Assembly (NCBI RefSeq): GCF_900120005.1
Contig: NZ_LT635450.1
Span: 330,693 to 394,692, forward strand
Direction of reading: 5' to 3'
Origin: Holdemania sp. Marseille-P2844
Lineage (GTDB): Bacteria; Bacillota_I; Bacilli_A; Erysipelotrichales; Erysipelotrichaceae
DNA: 64,000 nt
Shown: positions 42,601 through 51,700 of the stretch, piece by piece
Position numbering within the stretch: the stretch's first letter is position 1
Layout of the letters: each line of letters begins with the position of its first letter
Program-made: the position numbers and the translations under genes
Notes under the pieces: generated by a model
Seen by the model: only the letters and a program-made list of their open reading frames with translations
What the model was told of the DNA's origin: nothing
Databases searched by the model: none

Positions 42601-45402
42601 GATTGCATCATAATAGTCAAACCCATAGGGATATGGGTGCGGCATTTCCTGCGGCACACGGGTGAAAAAGTGGTAAATGCTGATAGCAAGCTGTTCCTTT
42701 TCGTAAGTCGGGATATATGCCAATTCCTTTTCGGTCAGGTATCTGCCTTGGCGTATCAGCTCGGAGATGCGTTTCTCAACCTTGTTCCATGGAAGCAGGA
42801 TCTTGTCATAGGGCTTAAAATGTCTGTCCTCACGGGAATAGGAAATGCCTTTGCCGTCGTGATTTTCGTTGAAGCCCATCCTGCCGGTGCCGCCCCAGCC
42901 GTATTCGTCTTTCAGAAAGCTGGCTCGTTCTTTCGGAGTATGTCCCTCACGATAATAGGCATAAATACGAAATTTACTATGCTGAACATTTCCTCCGCCA
43001 ATCAGCAGCTTGTCGATTTCATCTTCAGTAATGAACTGTGATGGTACAGGCTCGGCAGGCTCCGGCGCAGGAAATACAACCACTTCACGCAACAAGCCTT
43101 CCAGTTTTTCCTTGATCTCACTGCATCTGTGATAGCGAAAGCGAAGCAGCTCCCGGTTCTCCGAAAGAGCAGTCGCAAAAGTGTCCAGTTCCGCAAGAAT
43201 TTGTGCAACAGTCTCTTTGTCTGACAGCATCTTGGATAGCTGCGCCGTCATGTCCGGGTAGCCGCCCCGTGTGTCATACACACCTCGTACAGTCACCATA
43301 TAACTGGCTTCACGGGCTTCCTCTGTAAAGTCGCCTACAAGGTACAGCATACTCTCAGAAAGAGCCTTTTTCTCCACCTCATCATATCGGTCTATGACCG
43401 TCTGCGGCACATAACGCCCCATATCCAGAAGTTCCCGGATGCGCTTTGCAACATCCTCCCACAAAAGCACAGTAGCGATTCTTCCCGTGGCACTTCTGCC
43501 GTGAGAAACACGCAAGCCGTTTTCGTCGAACCACATAGCATAGGGTCTGTCACCTACGAAAAAACCTTTGCCGTCACGCCTGTATTCCTTTTGCAGAAAG
43601 GCGGCATTTTTCTCCAACGGATAATCTTTGGAGAAATAAGCATAGATGCGCTCTAAGCTATCAATTTCATTTCCGCCCAGGCATAGTGCGGTATCAATGA
43701 CCTGCTGGGGCAGGGTAGGTGCAGAAAAGAATGTCATTTGCGGCTCGTCATCGTTTACCGGTGCGTCAAAGCCTGCAATATCAAAGAGGGACATCTGCTG
43801 ACTATCCACATTTTTAGGCGGCGTGATCTGCGTATTGACAAAGTATTCCTTTTTGTCGATCATACCTGCGGTCAGTTCCGCAACGATACCCCATGAAAAA
43901 ACGGACTCACTCTTGCGGGAAAGGTATGCGCCCTCCCACATAAGCAGTCCGTCCTCCTGCGGCTTATATCCAACGCGAACACCGTCAACAATAAGCTCCG
44001 TGTATCTGTCCTGATACGCAGATTTGATATATGCCACCCGTTCTTCCAGTTCGGGATGAACCGTAAAGAACATTTCAATTTGCTGTTTTTTGTATTTAAG
44101 GTCATCATCCTTATTGGCGATGATAGCGGCAATCAGTTTCTCATCCAAAAAAGCGGGCAGCTCTGCGCTGTCCGCTTCTTCGTGTTCTTCACTTAGCTGT
44201 AAATCAGCTCCTGCAGCACTGTTTCCTCCGCTGACTGCCGGATGCTGTTCATCAGTCCCGTCCAGAGCATCGGGTCGGCGGCTTTCAGTTCCTCCGTCAC
44301 GCCCTCGCTCTTCGCCGTCCGACTGATAATCTGCTCCATCCGTATTTTCGCTGTCTGTTCGATCTCCATCAAGTGGCTGTTCAGATTGCCCGATGTCAGC
44401 AGATTGGTGTAGGTGATCCTGCGGTGCTGCTTGAGAAATTTGCGGCGCATCAATGCGTACTTCCCAAGGTGAACCTCCGGCTCCTGCGGAGGCAGTAGGT
44501 TGGGCAGGTTGTAATCTCCCTGCATCGTGTATGTGATATTCTGCATATTCTATGCTCCTTTCCGGCTGTGTTGTTTCTGTTCTGCTAACAGGATACTCAT
44601 TTTCGGGGACAACTGCAAATGTGCGATTTTGGTTTCTGTCCTGCCTTTGCAATGTCATAACAGTACGGGAGATTGCTGACAGACACATTTGAGAAATATC
44701 CCCGGTGGCAGTACCAAGCGCATTAAGGGTCTGCGGCGTATTGAAATCCAGTACACATCGAAAATCATCGTCCGTAAAGTATTCGCCGGGGTCAATGCCG
44801 CATCGGGAGAGAAGCATATAGCCGATACTGTTTTGCAGGGCATTACGGTATGCCACTTCCACATTCAGCTCATCCAGTTCCTCCAAAAAGCTGTTTTCCT
44901 TGTAATAATGCAGTTCTGCAAGGTAATCGGTCATGTTGTCCTCTACGGCATTTTTTGCCGCAGAGAGCAGTGCCGATGCCAAGTCCTGCTTTTCAGACAG
45001 TTCTCCAAAGCTGTTTTCCAGAGTTTCGATAACCTCTGTTTCATATTCCGGCTGCATCGCCCAAATAGGAACAGGTCTTGCAAAGCGGCTGGGGTGAGTA
45101 TCCGATATGTCAAAGTAGTATTTCAGCCGGGAGCGTCTGTTATGTTCGCCATCAAACACGGCAATGCCGGTTGCCCCTCGGTTGACCCAACGCCCAAAAC
45201 GCTTATTCCATCCATTCGGCCCTTCAATCGTCAGGACAGCGGTTGCGTCCGGGCGCTGGGCATAGACCAATAGCTGCTCGTCAAAGGAAAGACGGAAATT
45301 GCGGCAGGCAGAGGTAAGAAAATCCTGCCATGCCATGGGAGCTGTCACGCTTGCCTGTGTTCTGCGGTACAGCTCCGTTATGATTTCATATTTTCTCGCC
45401 AT
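36700..45402 (-). CDS. 2,900-aa polyvalent protein: ArdC-like, N6-methylase and SNF2-type helicase
   Basis: Domains in order: ArdC-like ssDNA-binding part (1-110: FDEQLLVYAQRPDATAVL, GRWVNRGATGIAVF); a Glu/Asp/Gly-rich linker (about 320-415); two related domains (about 575-690 and 800-905, each with FLxxEY..GG and a RI.EL...GRY end); a methylase core with SAM motif ILEPSCGVGNFIG (about 1410) and catalytic NVPF (about 1479, NPPY class); and a helicase with Walker A AHEVGAGKT (about 2097), DESH (about 2259) and motif VI QRLGRIVRQGN (about 2590). Such proteins enter or act in the recipient and protect ICE DNA from restriction. Start ATG 45402 with AAGGAGGATGTAACCGG. It is the longest gene in the window. 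Confidence 0.9.
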   Translation of the reverse strand: MARKYEIITELYRRTQASVTAPMAWQDFLTSACRNFRLSFDEQLLVYAQRPDATAVLTIEGPNGWNKRFGRWVNRGATGIAVFDGEHNRRSRLKYYFDISDTHPSRFARPVPIWAMQPEYETEVIETLENSFGELSEKQDLASALLSAAKNAVEDNMTDYLAELHYYKENSFLEELDELNVEVAYRNALQNSIGYMLLSRCGIDPGEYFTDDDFRCVLDFNTPQTLNALGTATGDISQMCLSAISRTVMTLQRQDRNQNRTFAVVPENEYPVSRTETTQPERSIEYAEYHIHDAGRLQPAQPTASAGAGGSPWEVRIDAPQISQAAPQDHLHQSADIGQSEQPLDGDRTDSENTDGADYQSDGEERGRDGGTESRRPDALDGTDEQHPAVSGGNSAAGADLQLSEEHEEADSAELPAFLDEKLIAAIIANKDDDLKYKKQQIEMFFTVHPELEERVAYIKSAYQDRYTELIVDGVRVGYKPQEDGLLMWEGAYLSRKSESVFSWGIVAELTAGMIDKKEYFVNTQITPPKNVDSQQMSLFDIAGFDAPVNDDEPQMTFFSAPTLPQQVIDTALCLGGNEIDSLERIYAYFSKDYPLEKNAAFLQKEYRRDGKGFFVGDRPYAMWFDENGLRVSHGRSATGRIATVLLWEDVAKRIRELLDMGRYVPQTVIDRYDEVEKKALSESMLYLVGDFTEEAREASYMVTVRGVYDTRGGYPDMTAQLSKMLSDKETVAQILAELDTFATALSENRELLRFRYHRCSEIKEKLEGLLREVVVFPAPEPAEPVPSQFITEDEIDKLLIGGGNVQHSKFRIYAYYREGHTPKERASFLKDEYGWGGTGRMGFNENHDGKGISYSREDRHFKPYDKILLPWNKVEKRISELIRQGRYLTEKELAYIPTYEKEQLAISIYHFFTRVPQEMPHPYPYGFDYYDAIKIIQPQLDDPAKVEAIYQMMLPIWETTTQDDRDYNLCQKGIEYITAYRNGTFSLFGEKKEPRPLVAETAAPVEPTQPTFKDEVIRHLDEAGYAVTEEMLDTSIAEYGSGPAKNTADFIIAKKLIDEYCMEVFEQGADYTDLYHVDLAFSSTADSMHNVEIFADLMRYRLVYQVDGETVHEIACDSMGNLHEYLANLDFDVMVALADEAYQQNNADRDFLDDVDPAAIRQKLAQRGIVDGQVVDEEALNSDPFIRQVMADAEAAQEEPSALIVAQYRSDNEHIVIQQYPNGQYYNRYGYDEQTGDAASTAGGFATLEEAENTLRSHRPAAVKEEPALAPPVKLAPPKPKRERIVFTTLHPEISKEQRHDYIIDDPELGYGTASEKYAANVAAIRCLKRIEEENRLATPEEQEILSRYVGWGGLADCFDDRHAKYQELKSLLTEEEYAAARASSLTAFYTSPIVIRAMYQALSQMGFRQGNILEPSCGVGNFIGMLPDRMAGSQVYGVELDSISGRIAQQLYQNSSIAVTGFEKVQMPDSFFDVAIGNVPFGDFKVLDKKYDKYHWLIHDYFFGKALDKVRPGGIVAFITSKGTMDKENSAVRKYLAQRADLIGAIRLPNDAFKRNAGTEVTSDILFLQKRDRITDIEPDWVHLDTDENGIRMNSYYVQNQEMVLGEMVMESTRFGMDSTCKPYENADLSDMLAEAVQTLHAQITEYEAEELDEEDHSIPADPDVRNFSYTISDGKVYFRENSRMYPVEVSVTAENRIRGMIALRECVRKLIDLQTEGYPDEDILKEQAQLNTLYDEYTTKYGLICSRGNSLAFSDDSSYYLLCSLEVLDEEGNFKRKADMFTKRTIRPHEAVTSVDTASEALAVSIAEKARVDMEYMSALSGKTPEELETELAGVIYRDIRCAEDAADISPAHTDLERYPFVTADEYLSGNVRRKLRMAKALQMALPSEKKDTVSSYVSALEAVQPVDLTAGEIGVRIGVNWIPTEIYEKFMYELFGTGGYAKSKIKILHSKATGEWNITNKSSDSGNVRTFSTYGTKRINAYHILEQTLNQKDVRIFDTVYDEHGNEQRVLNKKETAIAQDRQELIKSKFAEWLWKDIDRRELLCRIYNETFNSIRPREFDGQHIRFYGMNPEIQLRPHQINAIAHIMYGGNTLLAHEVGAGKTFEMVAAAMESKRLGLCTKSLIVVPNHITEQWAAEWLQLYPSANILVATKKDFETRNRKKFCGRIATGDYDAIIIGHSQFEKIPMSRERQEIILQRQIDDIMFGIQEAKRAKAERYTIKQLERTKKSLETRIAKLNDQSRKDDVVTFEQLGVDRIFVDESHYFKNLFLATKMRNVGGIAQTEAQKSSDLFMKCQYLDEITGGRGVVFATGTPISNSMVELYTIQRYLQYSTLADMDMLHFDDWAANYGETITAIELSPEGSGYRSKTRFAKFYNLPELMSTFKMVADIQTADMLHLPVPKANFHTEVIKPSEIQQEMIKGLAERAEAIRAGGVDPHIDNMLRITNDGRKLALDMRLINPLAADDENGKVSVCARNVFDIWERTKEQRSAQMVFCDLSTPKGDGSFNVYDDLKKKLMAKGVPEEEIAFIHDANTEARKKELFAKVRSGQVRVLIGSTQKMGAGTNCQDRLIALHDLDCPWRPSDLAQRLGRIVRQGNQNPEVEIYRYVTENTFDAYLYQLVENKQKFIAQIMTSKAPVRAAEDVDETALSYSEIKALATGNPLIIEKCNLDMEVAKLNMLKANHLNQRYALEELVLRKYPETIQRLTERIAGYEKDIAVAAEHPKPTEGFVGMEILGTFYEDKEAAGKAIIDACTTMTGSDAVFLGQYRGFSTVLAYDGASNEYRMTMKGTLSHTTVLGADIFGNITRMDNVIDGLQGKLDVAREELTETQTQLENARTEMNTPFSKEAELNAKSARLKELNILLNMDQKDRSLLDDVPEEDAPEKTKTRDYER

Positions 45403-45417
45403 CCGGTTACATCCTCC

Positions 45418-45963
45418 TTATCTTGAAATTTCAGCGGTTTGCCGCTGCTTTGGAATAGAAAACCCGTAAACTTTGGCAATCTCATCGCCAAGTCTACGGG
45501 TAATCCTTGTAATGTCTGCACGGGTAGCCTTACCCTCATACAGTTTTTCTTTCAGTAGGTCTATCTGTGATTCACGAATACCGGGCTTATATACCCGATA
45601 GAGGTAATGATTTGTGCCATCGTGATGTATGGCATCACACCGCAGGTCGCCCAGCTTATCCACATACCATGTGGCATAATCAAGGTCTGAATACAGACAA
45701 TCGCTGATCTTGCCGCTTTTTATCTCGCCATATCCGGAATACCGTCCGTCCCATCTGCCAATGTCTGCAATCATCAGGATGGGCTGTGAAAGCTGAATAC
45801 TCAGGTTAGCACGCTCATCATCCAGATAATTGCCATTGATTTCATACATCAGGGAGATCCGTTCTTCTTCGGACATATCCGGGTATTCTGCTTCCAGATC
45901 ATCCCGCCAGTTCTCATAGTCGAGGTCGTAATTGCTCCAGATGATATGTTTATCGCTGTTCAT
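45418..45963 (-). CDS. ICE protein of unknown function (181 aa)
   Basis: Acidic and soluble; begins with SNYDLDYENWRDDLEAEYPDMSEEERISLMYEINGNYLDDER. The phrase DYxNWxDDLxEEYP and the later WYVDKLGDLRCDAIHHDG region suggest a conserved ICE family, but I cannot name it. Its start overlaps the preceding stop (ATGA), and it lies directly before the polyvalent gene, so it is translated together with its neighbours. Confidence 0.7.
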   Translation of the reverse strand: MNSDKHIIWSNYDLDYENWRDDLEAEYPDMSEEERISLMYEINGNYLDDERANLSIQLSQPILMIADIGRWDGRYSGYGEIKSGKISDCLYSDLDYATWYVDKLGDLRCDAIHHDGTNHYLYRVYKPGIRESQIDLLKEKLYEGKATRADITRITRRLGDEIAKVYGFSIPKQRQTAEISR

Positions 45964-46913
45964 CGGGCATCACCCCTGTCATGGTTTTTCGGACGGAGGG
46001 GATTGCCTTTATCATCGTAGTTTTTGGGGTCGGCGGCAGGAACATCCCACCCGTGCATGGAGCCTGCAAGCATAGCTTCCTCCTGTGCCTTGCTGACACC
46101 CAGCTTTACATTGCGGTCATCTGCAAATTCCCGGTTATATGTTCTGTCATCGGTTGAAAACTCGCACCGGTAATAGCCGGTTTCGCCACGCTTAATGATA
46201 ATCAGCTCATCCGTGGACGGCACGGTGGAATAGCACAGCTCCGGCAGGGAGGAACGCAGAGGAATAACCGTATTGCCGCATTGCTGCATACGCTCCGCAA
46301 ATTCGCAGATATGGTAAAGGTTTTGTCCAACCTCCACATGATAATCGTCGATATATCGGCACACCCTGTCCATCGTTTCATCCGTAGATAATGTGATACG
46401 CACCTTATCACCGTCCGGGATACGGAAACGCTCTTTATAGTCTGGAGTGATGAAACGGATACCTTTTTCTGCATGGCTCAGATGGCGGTCAAGCCATTGG
46501 CGCAGATAGCAATAGCAGTACAGATTATAGTCGCCTTTGTTGGGATTAAGGCGGAGCATATAGGAATAGTGGTCGGTATCCACACGGAAGCCATATTCCT
46601 TGGTGTAGTTTCCCTCAAAGCCACTGGCGGGATGGTCGTAGCAATATGCAGTCATATCACGGCGGCTTTTCAAAATACCGCCGTAGCTGTTATCCTCACG
46701 CAGAGCGTTGATAACATCATCAAATTCTGCCTTGAACGCATCGCTTTTCAGATCGGCCCGGTGGTCATCCCACGATGAAAAGAAACCTGTGCCGTTGCTG
46801 CCAAAGTCTGCCCGGAGGTGTCCGATACAACCGGTCTGCATGGTAAGCTGCTGGCTTTGGGAATAGCTGTAATTTCGTTCCTGCGGGTTCATGGGTCTTA
46901 TGGTCATTTCCAT
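45960..46913 (-). CDS. ICE protein of unknown function (317 aa)
   Basis: Soluble. Conserved-looking core near GCIGHLRADFGSNGTGFFSSWDDH and YDHPASGFEGNYTKEYGFR, with a basic C-terminus. No enzyme motif is seen. Start ATG 46913 overlaps the preceding stop by one base (TAATG). It is part of a run of five tightly packed genes (48603 to 45418) ahead of the polyvalent gene. Confidence 0.7.
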   Translation of the reverse strand: MEMTIRPMNPQERNYSYSQSQQLTMQTGCIGHLRADFGSNGTGFFSSWDDHRADLKSDAFKAEFDDVINALREDNSYGGILKSRRDMTAYCYDHPASGFEGNYTKEYGFRVDTDHYSYMLRLNPNKGDYNLYCYCYLRQWLDRHLSHAEKGIRFITPDYKERFRIPDGDKVRITLSTDETMDRVCRYIDDYHVEVGQNLYHICEFAERMQQCGNTVIPLRSSLPELCYSTVPSTDELIIIKRGETGYYRCEFSTDDRTYNREFADDRNVKLGVSKAQEEAMLAGSMHGWDVPAADPKNYDDKGNPLRPKNHDRGDAR

Positions 46914-47311
46914 TATCGTTCACGCTCCTTCATCTGTTTTTGTTTTGTATGGACTTCTGATATGGTCTGCCCGTTTTCTCTGGCAGTCCAGTAGGCCGGG
47001 TAATATCGTTGCACACTATCATTGATGCACTTTTCGTATTGACCCGGTTTCCAGTAATCATTGACCGGGGCTGTGAACAGATTTCTGTCCATCAGCTCTC
47101 TGATAACAACGGTGGCAGCGCAATCTTCTTCAAAACAATAATAACCGCCCTCACGGAAAGCGCATTGCAGAGCCTCCCGTGAGAAAATGGAGGTTGCAAC
47201 TCTGGCATTGACCATGATCCCGCCGTGACTGGCTGTGTCCACAGAAAAAACATGGGGATATAGCACCCTACAATGCTGAATTTCTCCCCACGGAGAAAAT
47301 AAAGGCTGCAT
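46913..47311 (-). CDS. DUF7007-like ICE protein
   Basis: 132 residues. The pattern HGGIMVNARVATS followed by GGYYCFEEDCAATVVI and later YYPAYWTA matches the DUF7007 type (a gly-rich loop, then W/Y-FEED-C), found in proteins linked to mobile elements. Coupled to both neighbours (TAATG overlaps). Function unknown. Confidence 0.65.
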   Translation of the reverse strand: MQPLFSPWGEIQHCRVLYPHVFSVDTASHGGIMVNARVATSIFSREALQCAFREGGYYCFEEDCAATVVIRELMDRNLFTAPVNDYWKPGQYEKCINDSVQRYYPAYWTARENGQTISEVHTKQKQMKERER

Positions 47312-47580
47312 TATCGCTCACGCTCCTTATCCTTATTTTTCTGCGTTCTGCCAAAGCGCCGGTCTTGCAAATCAAGCTCTGTTTTTGCTCTCTCCAAAAG
47401 GTCACGGTCAGCTTGGCGGCGCTCATTCATATAATGACCCCAAAAGTAATTGTTGCCGTCCTTGCACTCCCATGTGACATAGGGTGCCGGGGCGGCAGGG
47501 TTATGACCGATGACAAATTCAGCATCGCCAATCATTAAGGACTGCACAATGGTATAGCTGGCATTTTTGCGCTCACTCAT
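47311..47580 (-). CDS. Small ICE protein of unknown function (89 aa)
   Basis: Starts MSERKNASYTIVQSLMIGDAEFVIG behind GGAGGAACGCTGAT at 47580. The motif pair EFVIGHNPAAPAPYVTWECKDGNNYFWGHY recurs in altered form in the next protein (REVVVGENPAG...KYMCGF), so the two genes share a domain. C-terminus charged. Confidence 0.7.
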   Translation of the reverse strand: MSERKNASYTIVQSLMIGDAEFVIGHNPAAPAPYVTWECKDGNNYFWGHYMNERRQADRDLLERAKTELDLQDRRFGRTQKNKDKERER

Positions 47581-47581
47581 A

Positions 47582-48367
47582 TCAGCGTTCCTCCTTTGTC
47601 TTAGGCTGTTTTTGATTGTGATTCTGCTCATACTGCACAAGCCCTAATTCTGCCCACTTGGGTAGCTGCTCCCGTGTCAGAGTGCCGAGAACCTCCCTGC
47701 GCTCATAGCGGCTGGTTTTTCCGGTGTAAAGATCTACACAGTAGCAGGCCGAACCACGGCTGTGGGGCGATGCACCAAAGCCGCCCACGCACAGCTTGAT
47801 TTGGTGCGTTGCCTTGCGGTACTCACGGCGCAGTACATCCGGGTTAATGACAACAATTTTGTCGTTAATATCATCGTCATGGGAAATAAGGGTACAGTGT
47901 TCTGCGGTCAGCGGCGTATCCTGGATACCCTGTATCTTAGGTGTCAGTAGGGCAACACGGGTCTTTTCTGCCTGTTCTGCCACACGCTTCCCAAAGATGC
48001 CCATGATCTCCGGGAAGTCATCGCTGGAAAGGATTTCTTCATACCGGGCAAAAAGTTCATTCTGCTGGCAGAAGCCGCACATATACTTTTCATCCTGTGC
48101 GCCTGCCGGATTTTCGCCTACAACGACCTCTCGATCTCCCACATGGACAGCGTGGATGATCGTATAATCGCCTGCGGTTCTCTTGTGTTCCGACTGGATA
48201 TGCACTTCATCAGTTTCCGGGTAGTTCTGCCGTTCTCTGTCCTCGATAATCAGATGCTGCAGATATTTTCCTTTATCCAACTGACTTTCAAACCAGTCTT
48301 TCATTTCATCGTCCAGCTCCAGTAACAGAGAATAGTGATGGACTTTGTTGCTGATAATCGTGTTCAT
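47582..48367 (-). CDS. ICE protein sharing a domain with its neighbour (261 aa)
   Basis: An N-terminal part with a short RHH-like stretch (LLLELDDEMKDWFESQLDKG), then the domain also seen in the 89-aa neighbour (TIIHAVHVGDREVVVGENP), then an unassigned C-terminal part. A cysteine pair (MCGFCQQN) is in the middle. Start ATG 48367 has GAGGTGTGAGC. Function unknown; the shared domain may bind a common partner. Confidence 0.65.
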   Translation of the reverse strand: MNTIISNKVHHYSLLLELDDEMKDWFESQLDKGKYLQHLIIEDRERQNYPETDEVHIQSEHKRTAGDYTIIHAVHVGDREVVVGENPAGAQDEKYMCGFCQQNELFARYEEILSSDDFPEIMGIFGKRVAEQAEKTRVALLTPKIQGIQDTPLTAEHCTLISHDDDINDKIVVINPDVLRREYRKATHQIKLCVGGFGASPHSRGSACYCVDLYTGKTSRYERREVLGTLTREQLPKWAELGLVQYEQNHNQKQPKTKEER

Positions 48368-48369
48368 GC

Positions 48370-48603
48370 TCACACCTCACTTTCCTCAGCATTTTCAAGC
48401 AGTTCCTTAATGCGCTGCCCGGTGCGGATATTGTGCTTATCTGTAAGCACTTTGTTCTGCACATACAGCACCGCACGGATATTGGGGACGGTAATACCGG
48501 GTATTTCCACCATTTCCTCCGGTGTGATGGTCAGAATACGGATGGGCGAATATCCTGCTTCTTCAAAGATGCGGAACAATCGCTTTTCATATCGTTCTCT
48601 CAT
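48370..48603 (-). CDS. Small helix-hairpin-helix-like protein (77 aa)
   Basis: Residues about 12-45 (LFRIFEEAGYSPIRILTITPEEMVEIPGITVPNIRAVL) contain a helix-hairpin-helix pattern with GITVPNI in place of the usual GxGxx turn. It may bind DNA. Start ATG 48603 is chosen by its AAAGGAGCGTATGTAA site. First gene after a terminator. Confidence 0.65.
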   Translation of the reverse strand: MRERYEKRLFRIFEEAGYSPIRILTITPEEMVEIPGITVPNIRAVLYVQNKVLTDKHNIRTGQRIKELLENAEESEV

Positions 48604-48632
48604 TTTACATACGCTCCTTTCTTCGGGTATGT

Positions 48633-48660
48633 AAAAAGGGCGGCATATTTCAGCCGCCCC
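48633..48660 (-). terminator. Terminator after the adhesin operon
   Basis: GGGCGGC-TGAAATAT-GCCGCCC followed by TTTTTA on the minus strand, just after the 30-aa membrane peptide. Confidence 0.85.
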
Positions 48661-48665
48661 GGTCA

Positions 48666-48758
48666 TTACTTCTTCTTGCTGCTTCTGATTCTGAGGAAAA
48701 TCAGTGCCGCAACGATGAAAACGACCAATCCGATTGCGACGATGGTTTTAGGTTCCAT
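48666..48758 (-). CDS. 30-aa single-helix membrane peptide coupled to the adhesin
   Basis: A short N-terminus (MEPKTIVAIGLVVF), one membrane helix and a basic tail (RIRSSKKK). Its ATG overlaps the adhesin stop (TAATG), so it is made by coupled translation. No family known; it might help sorting or anchoring of the adhesin. Confidence 0.6.
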   Translation of the reverse strand: MEPKTIVAIGLVVFIVAALIFLRIRSSKKK

Positions 48759-51700
48759 TATTCAGCGTCCTCCTTTTTCTTGAATTTTTTGAAGCTGAGA
48801 ATACCAAGCCCTGCAATACCGGCTGCGGAAACGCCCATCAGAGTCAGCCACAAGGGTAGGTTAGAAGCGTCACCGGTCTTGGGGTTATCGGGTTTCAGCT
48901 CGTTGTGCATCTCCACTTTGGTCACAGATCCCTCAAAGACAGCCGCCGTTTTATCAGCCGGGAGGATATAGCCGGAAGTGGCTTCATTATTCACTTCGGA
49001 AATGATATAGCCATCGCCAATACGGAGATTTTCAATAAGAATTTCGCCGTTGGCATCGGTTACGAACACTTCGTCATAACCATTCGGGCCGGTCACACGG
49101 AAGGAGAAACCTTCCACCTTTCCATCTGCGGAGGTCTTGATGATCTTGATGCTGCCAACCTTCGGCTGGTTCATAAAGCCTTTGCCTGCTTCATTTTCCA
49201 CTGTGACAGTTTCGCCGTCCTCCGCGATCTCAAAGTAGTAAGCATTTTCGTCCAGGCAGAAGCCATCCGGCGCAGTCTGTTCCTTTACAAAGAAACCGCC
49301 ATAGCGGAGATTACTCATTTCATAGAGGCCCGTTTCAATTTCGGTCATCATGCCCATGCTCTCGTCATCGGCATCCAGCTCCTTATTGCCATTGGTGTCA
49401 CGGAAAATTTCAAATTCTGCACCGGTCAGTTTGTTGTCGGGATATTCCGCATCCACCTTTGTAAGCTGAACAGAGCCACGGACGAAAGCATTTTTCACTT
49501 CGATTTCAATGATCTGACCGTCCTCGGTTACAGATACCGGGAACAGAGTTTCGTTCAACACATAGGCGGGACTGCCGGTTGCAAGTTCTCTCACAATAAA
49601 GCTGCCCACGGGGATCTTCTCAAAAGCAAAGATTCCATCCTCTGCGGCGGTAGCCAGCATGATAGCATTTGCTTCTGTAAATTCTTCTGTGCCGGAAAGA
49701 AACAGACCGAACACAGCACCGGCAAGGGCGTTGCCGTCCTCGTCCTTTTTCAGTCCGTGAATACTGCCGTATTTCAGTTCATTGTGGATTGTTTCGCCAT
49801 TGTTGACCTTGATTTCTACAAGTGCCACAGTCTGATCGGCGTATTCAAAAATAACGGGATATTCGGTATCGGACAGCTTGTAGTGACCGTCTGTTGCATA
49901 TTCCTTGATATACAGGGAAGCACCTACAGGAATATCAGTTGTGAATACGATGCTACCGTCCACGGCACAGGTAGCAATTTCAAGCAATGCCCCGGCAGGA
50001 ATTTCCGTACCGTCAGCGGCGGTCAGCTTATCCTTTGCATACAAGCCAAAGGACACAGCAGAGATTTCTCCGTTGCCGCCGATGCCAAAGAGGTCATCCT
50101 GCTCCATATCCTTTGTCAGCGTTACGATTGCTTTCTGGCGTTCATTGACCATATCTGCGGCGATTTCCGTGATTTCCACTTCCTGTCCTGCATAGGTCAG
50201 TTCTACATCTTTCGGCTCGGTATTCAGCACCGTGCCATAGCTTGCCTTGGTTTCCACGATGGTGTACTTACCCAAATACAGCTCGATGGATTCCACCGGC
50301 TTGTCTGCCAGCGTGGTAACGGTATCCACGACCTCGCCCTTGGCATAGCGGAGAACACCGCCGCTGTAAATATCCTCGGCGGCAATAATATCATAGACCG
50401 CACCGGCCAGACCCTGCATTTCATATACAGGCTGGTACACACCGCCCTGTTCCGTCACAGTAGCGAATACTTCGCCGGTCTTGCTGATCTTGATAATGCC
50501 TTTCTGCGGCATATTGGGACGCAGCACTTCAATGACCTTTACGCCTTCCTCGTCGGTACTGTCATCGGGAACCACATCGAAATAGACGGGTGTGGGGTCA
50601 AGCACATAATTTTCGGGGGCGGATACCTCCACAAGATAATAGCCCTTGCCGTATTCCAGAGGCTCCGGAGTAATCAGGAAACCCTCGTCATTGGTGTAGA
50701 AGGTAGAAACCTCAGTGACCTGCGGATAGGTGTAGGTCATTGTGATCTGTTCGCCATCCGGGGTATAAAGCTCAAAACCTACATTCGCACAAGGGATGAT
50801 ATTTCCGCTTTCTGCATCGGTTTTTACGATTTTGATTCGGCTTTCAAATACGGCATTGTTGGCAAGATAATGGTAGGTGCGTCCATCCTCGGAAATGAAC
50901 ACTTCAAAATCCGGGAGCAGCTCAGCACCCTCCTTACCGGACACCTGATGCACTACATAAGTGCCGTAAGGGAGGAACTTTGTTTCTGCGAAGCCGTTTT
51001 CATCACAGATAAGATAATCTCTTTCGCTTTCCTTGGCATCCTCATAGCTGCCGGAGGATTTCAGATAGACCTCAAATTCTGCGCCGACTTCCGGAGTTTC
51101 GATCTGTGTGGAGCCGTCATCTGCGTGTTTAATCATGCTGAGTTTGCCAATGATAACACGCTCGGTCACATCCAGATGCTCAGTGTTCAGTTCCACAGAA
51201 TACTGTTCACAGCCTACATTCAGCCAGTAGATTTCATCGGACAGAAGATAACCGCCGTTTTCCGCTGCGGAGATCTCACGGATGTTCCAGTTATCGCCGC
51301 AGGGATAATAGTCCGTAATGAAATAGCCGTTTTCATCGGTCACATAAGTGTCAATGAGTGTTTCACCGTCAAACACACCGTAGGTGTGACCGGCAAGAGT
51401 AGCGTCGCCCTGTGCTTCGCCATAAGGGTAGCCATATTTTTCTACAAGGGCATCAGATTCCGCAGAAAGCAGCATCGGGACAGCACCGCTATCTCCCAGT
51501 GCTGTGTCATAGAAAAGGTTATAATCGACCTTAAAGACTTCAACCTGCCATTTCTTCAAGATGTTATTGAATGTTACTTCCGATTCGGTGTTCCATTCAA
51601 TAACGGTTTCCTGTGTGTCGGGAACCACATACTGCTTGCCTGTGTTGATTTCCTCAACCACATAAGGGGTATCACCGGAAATCAGCACATTCTCAAAGAT

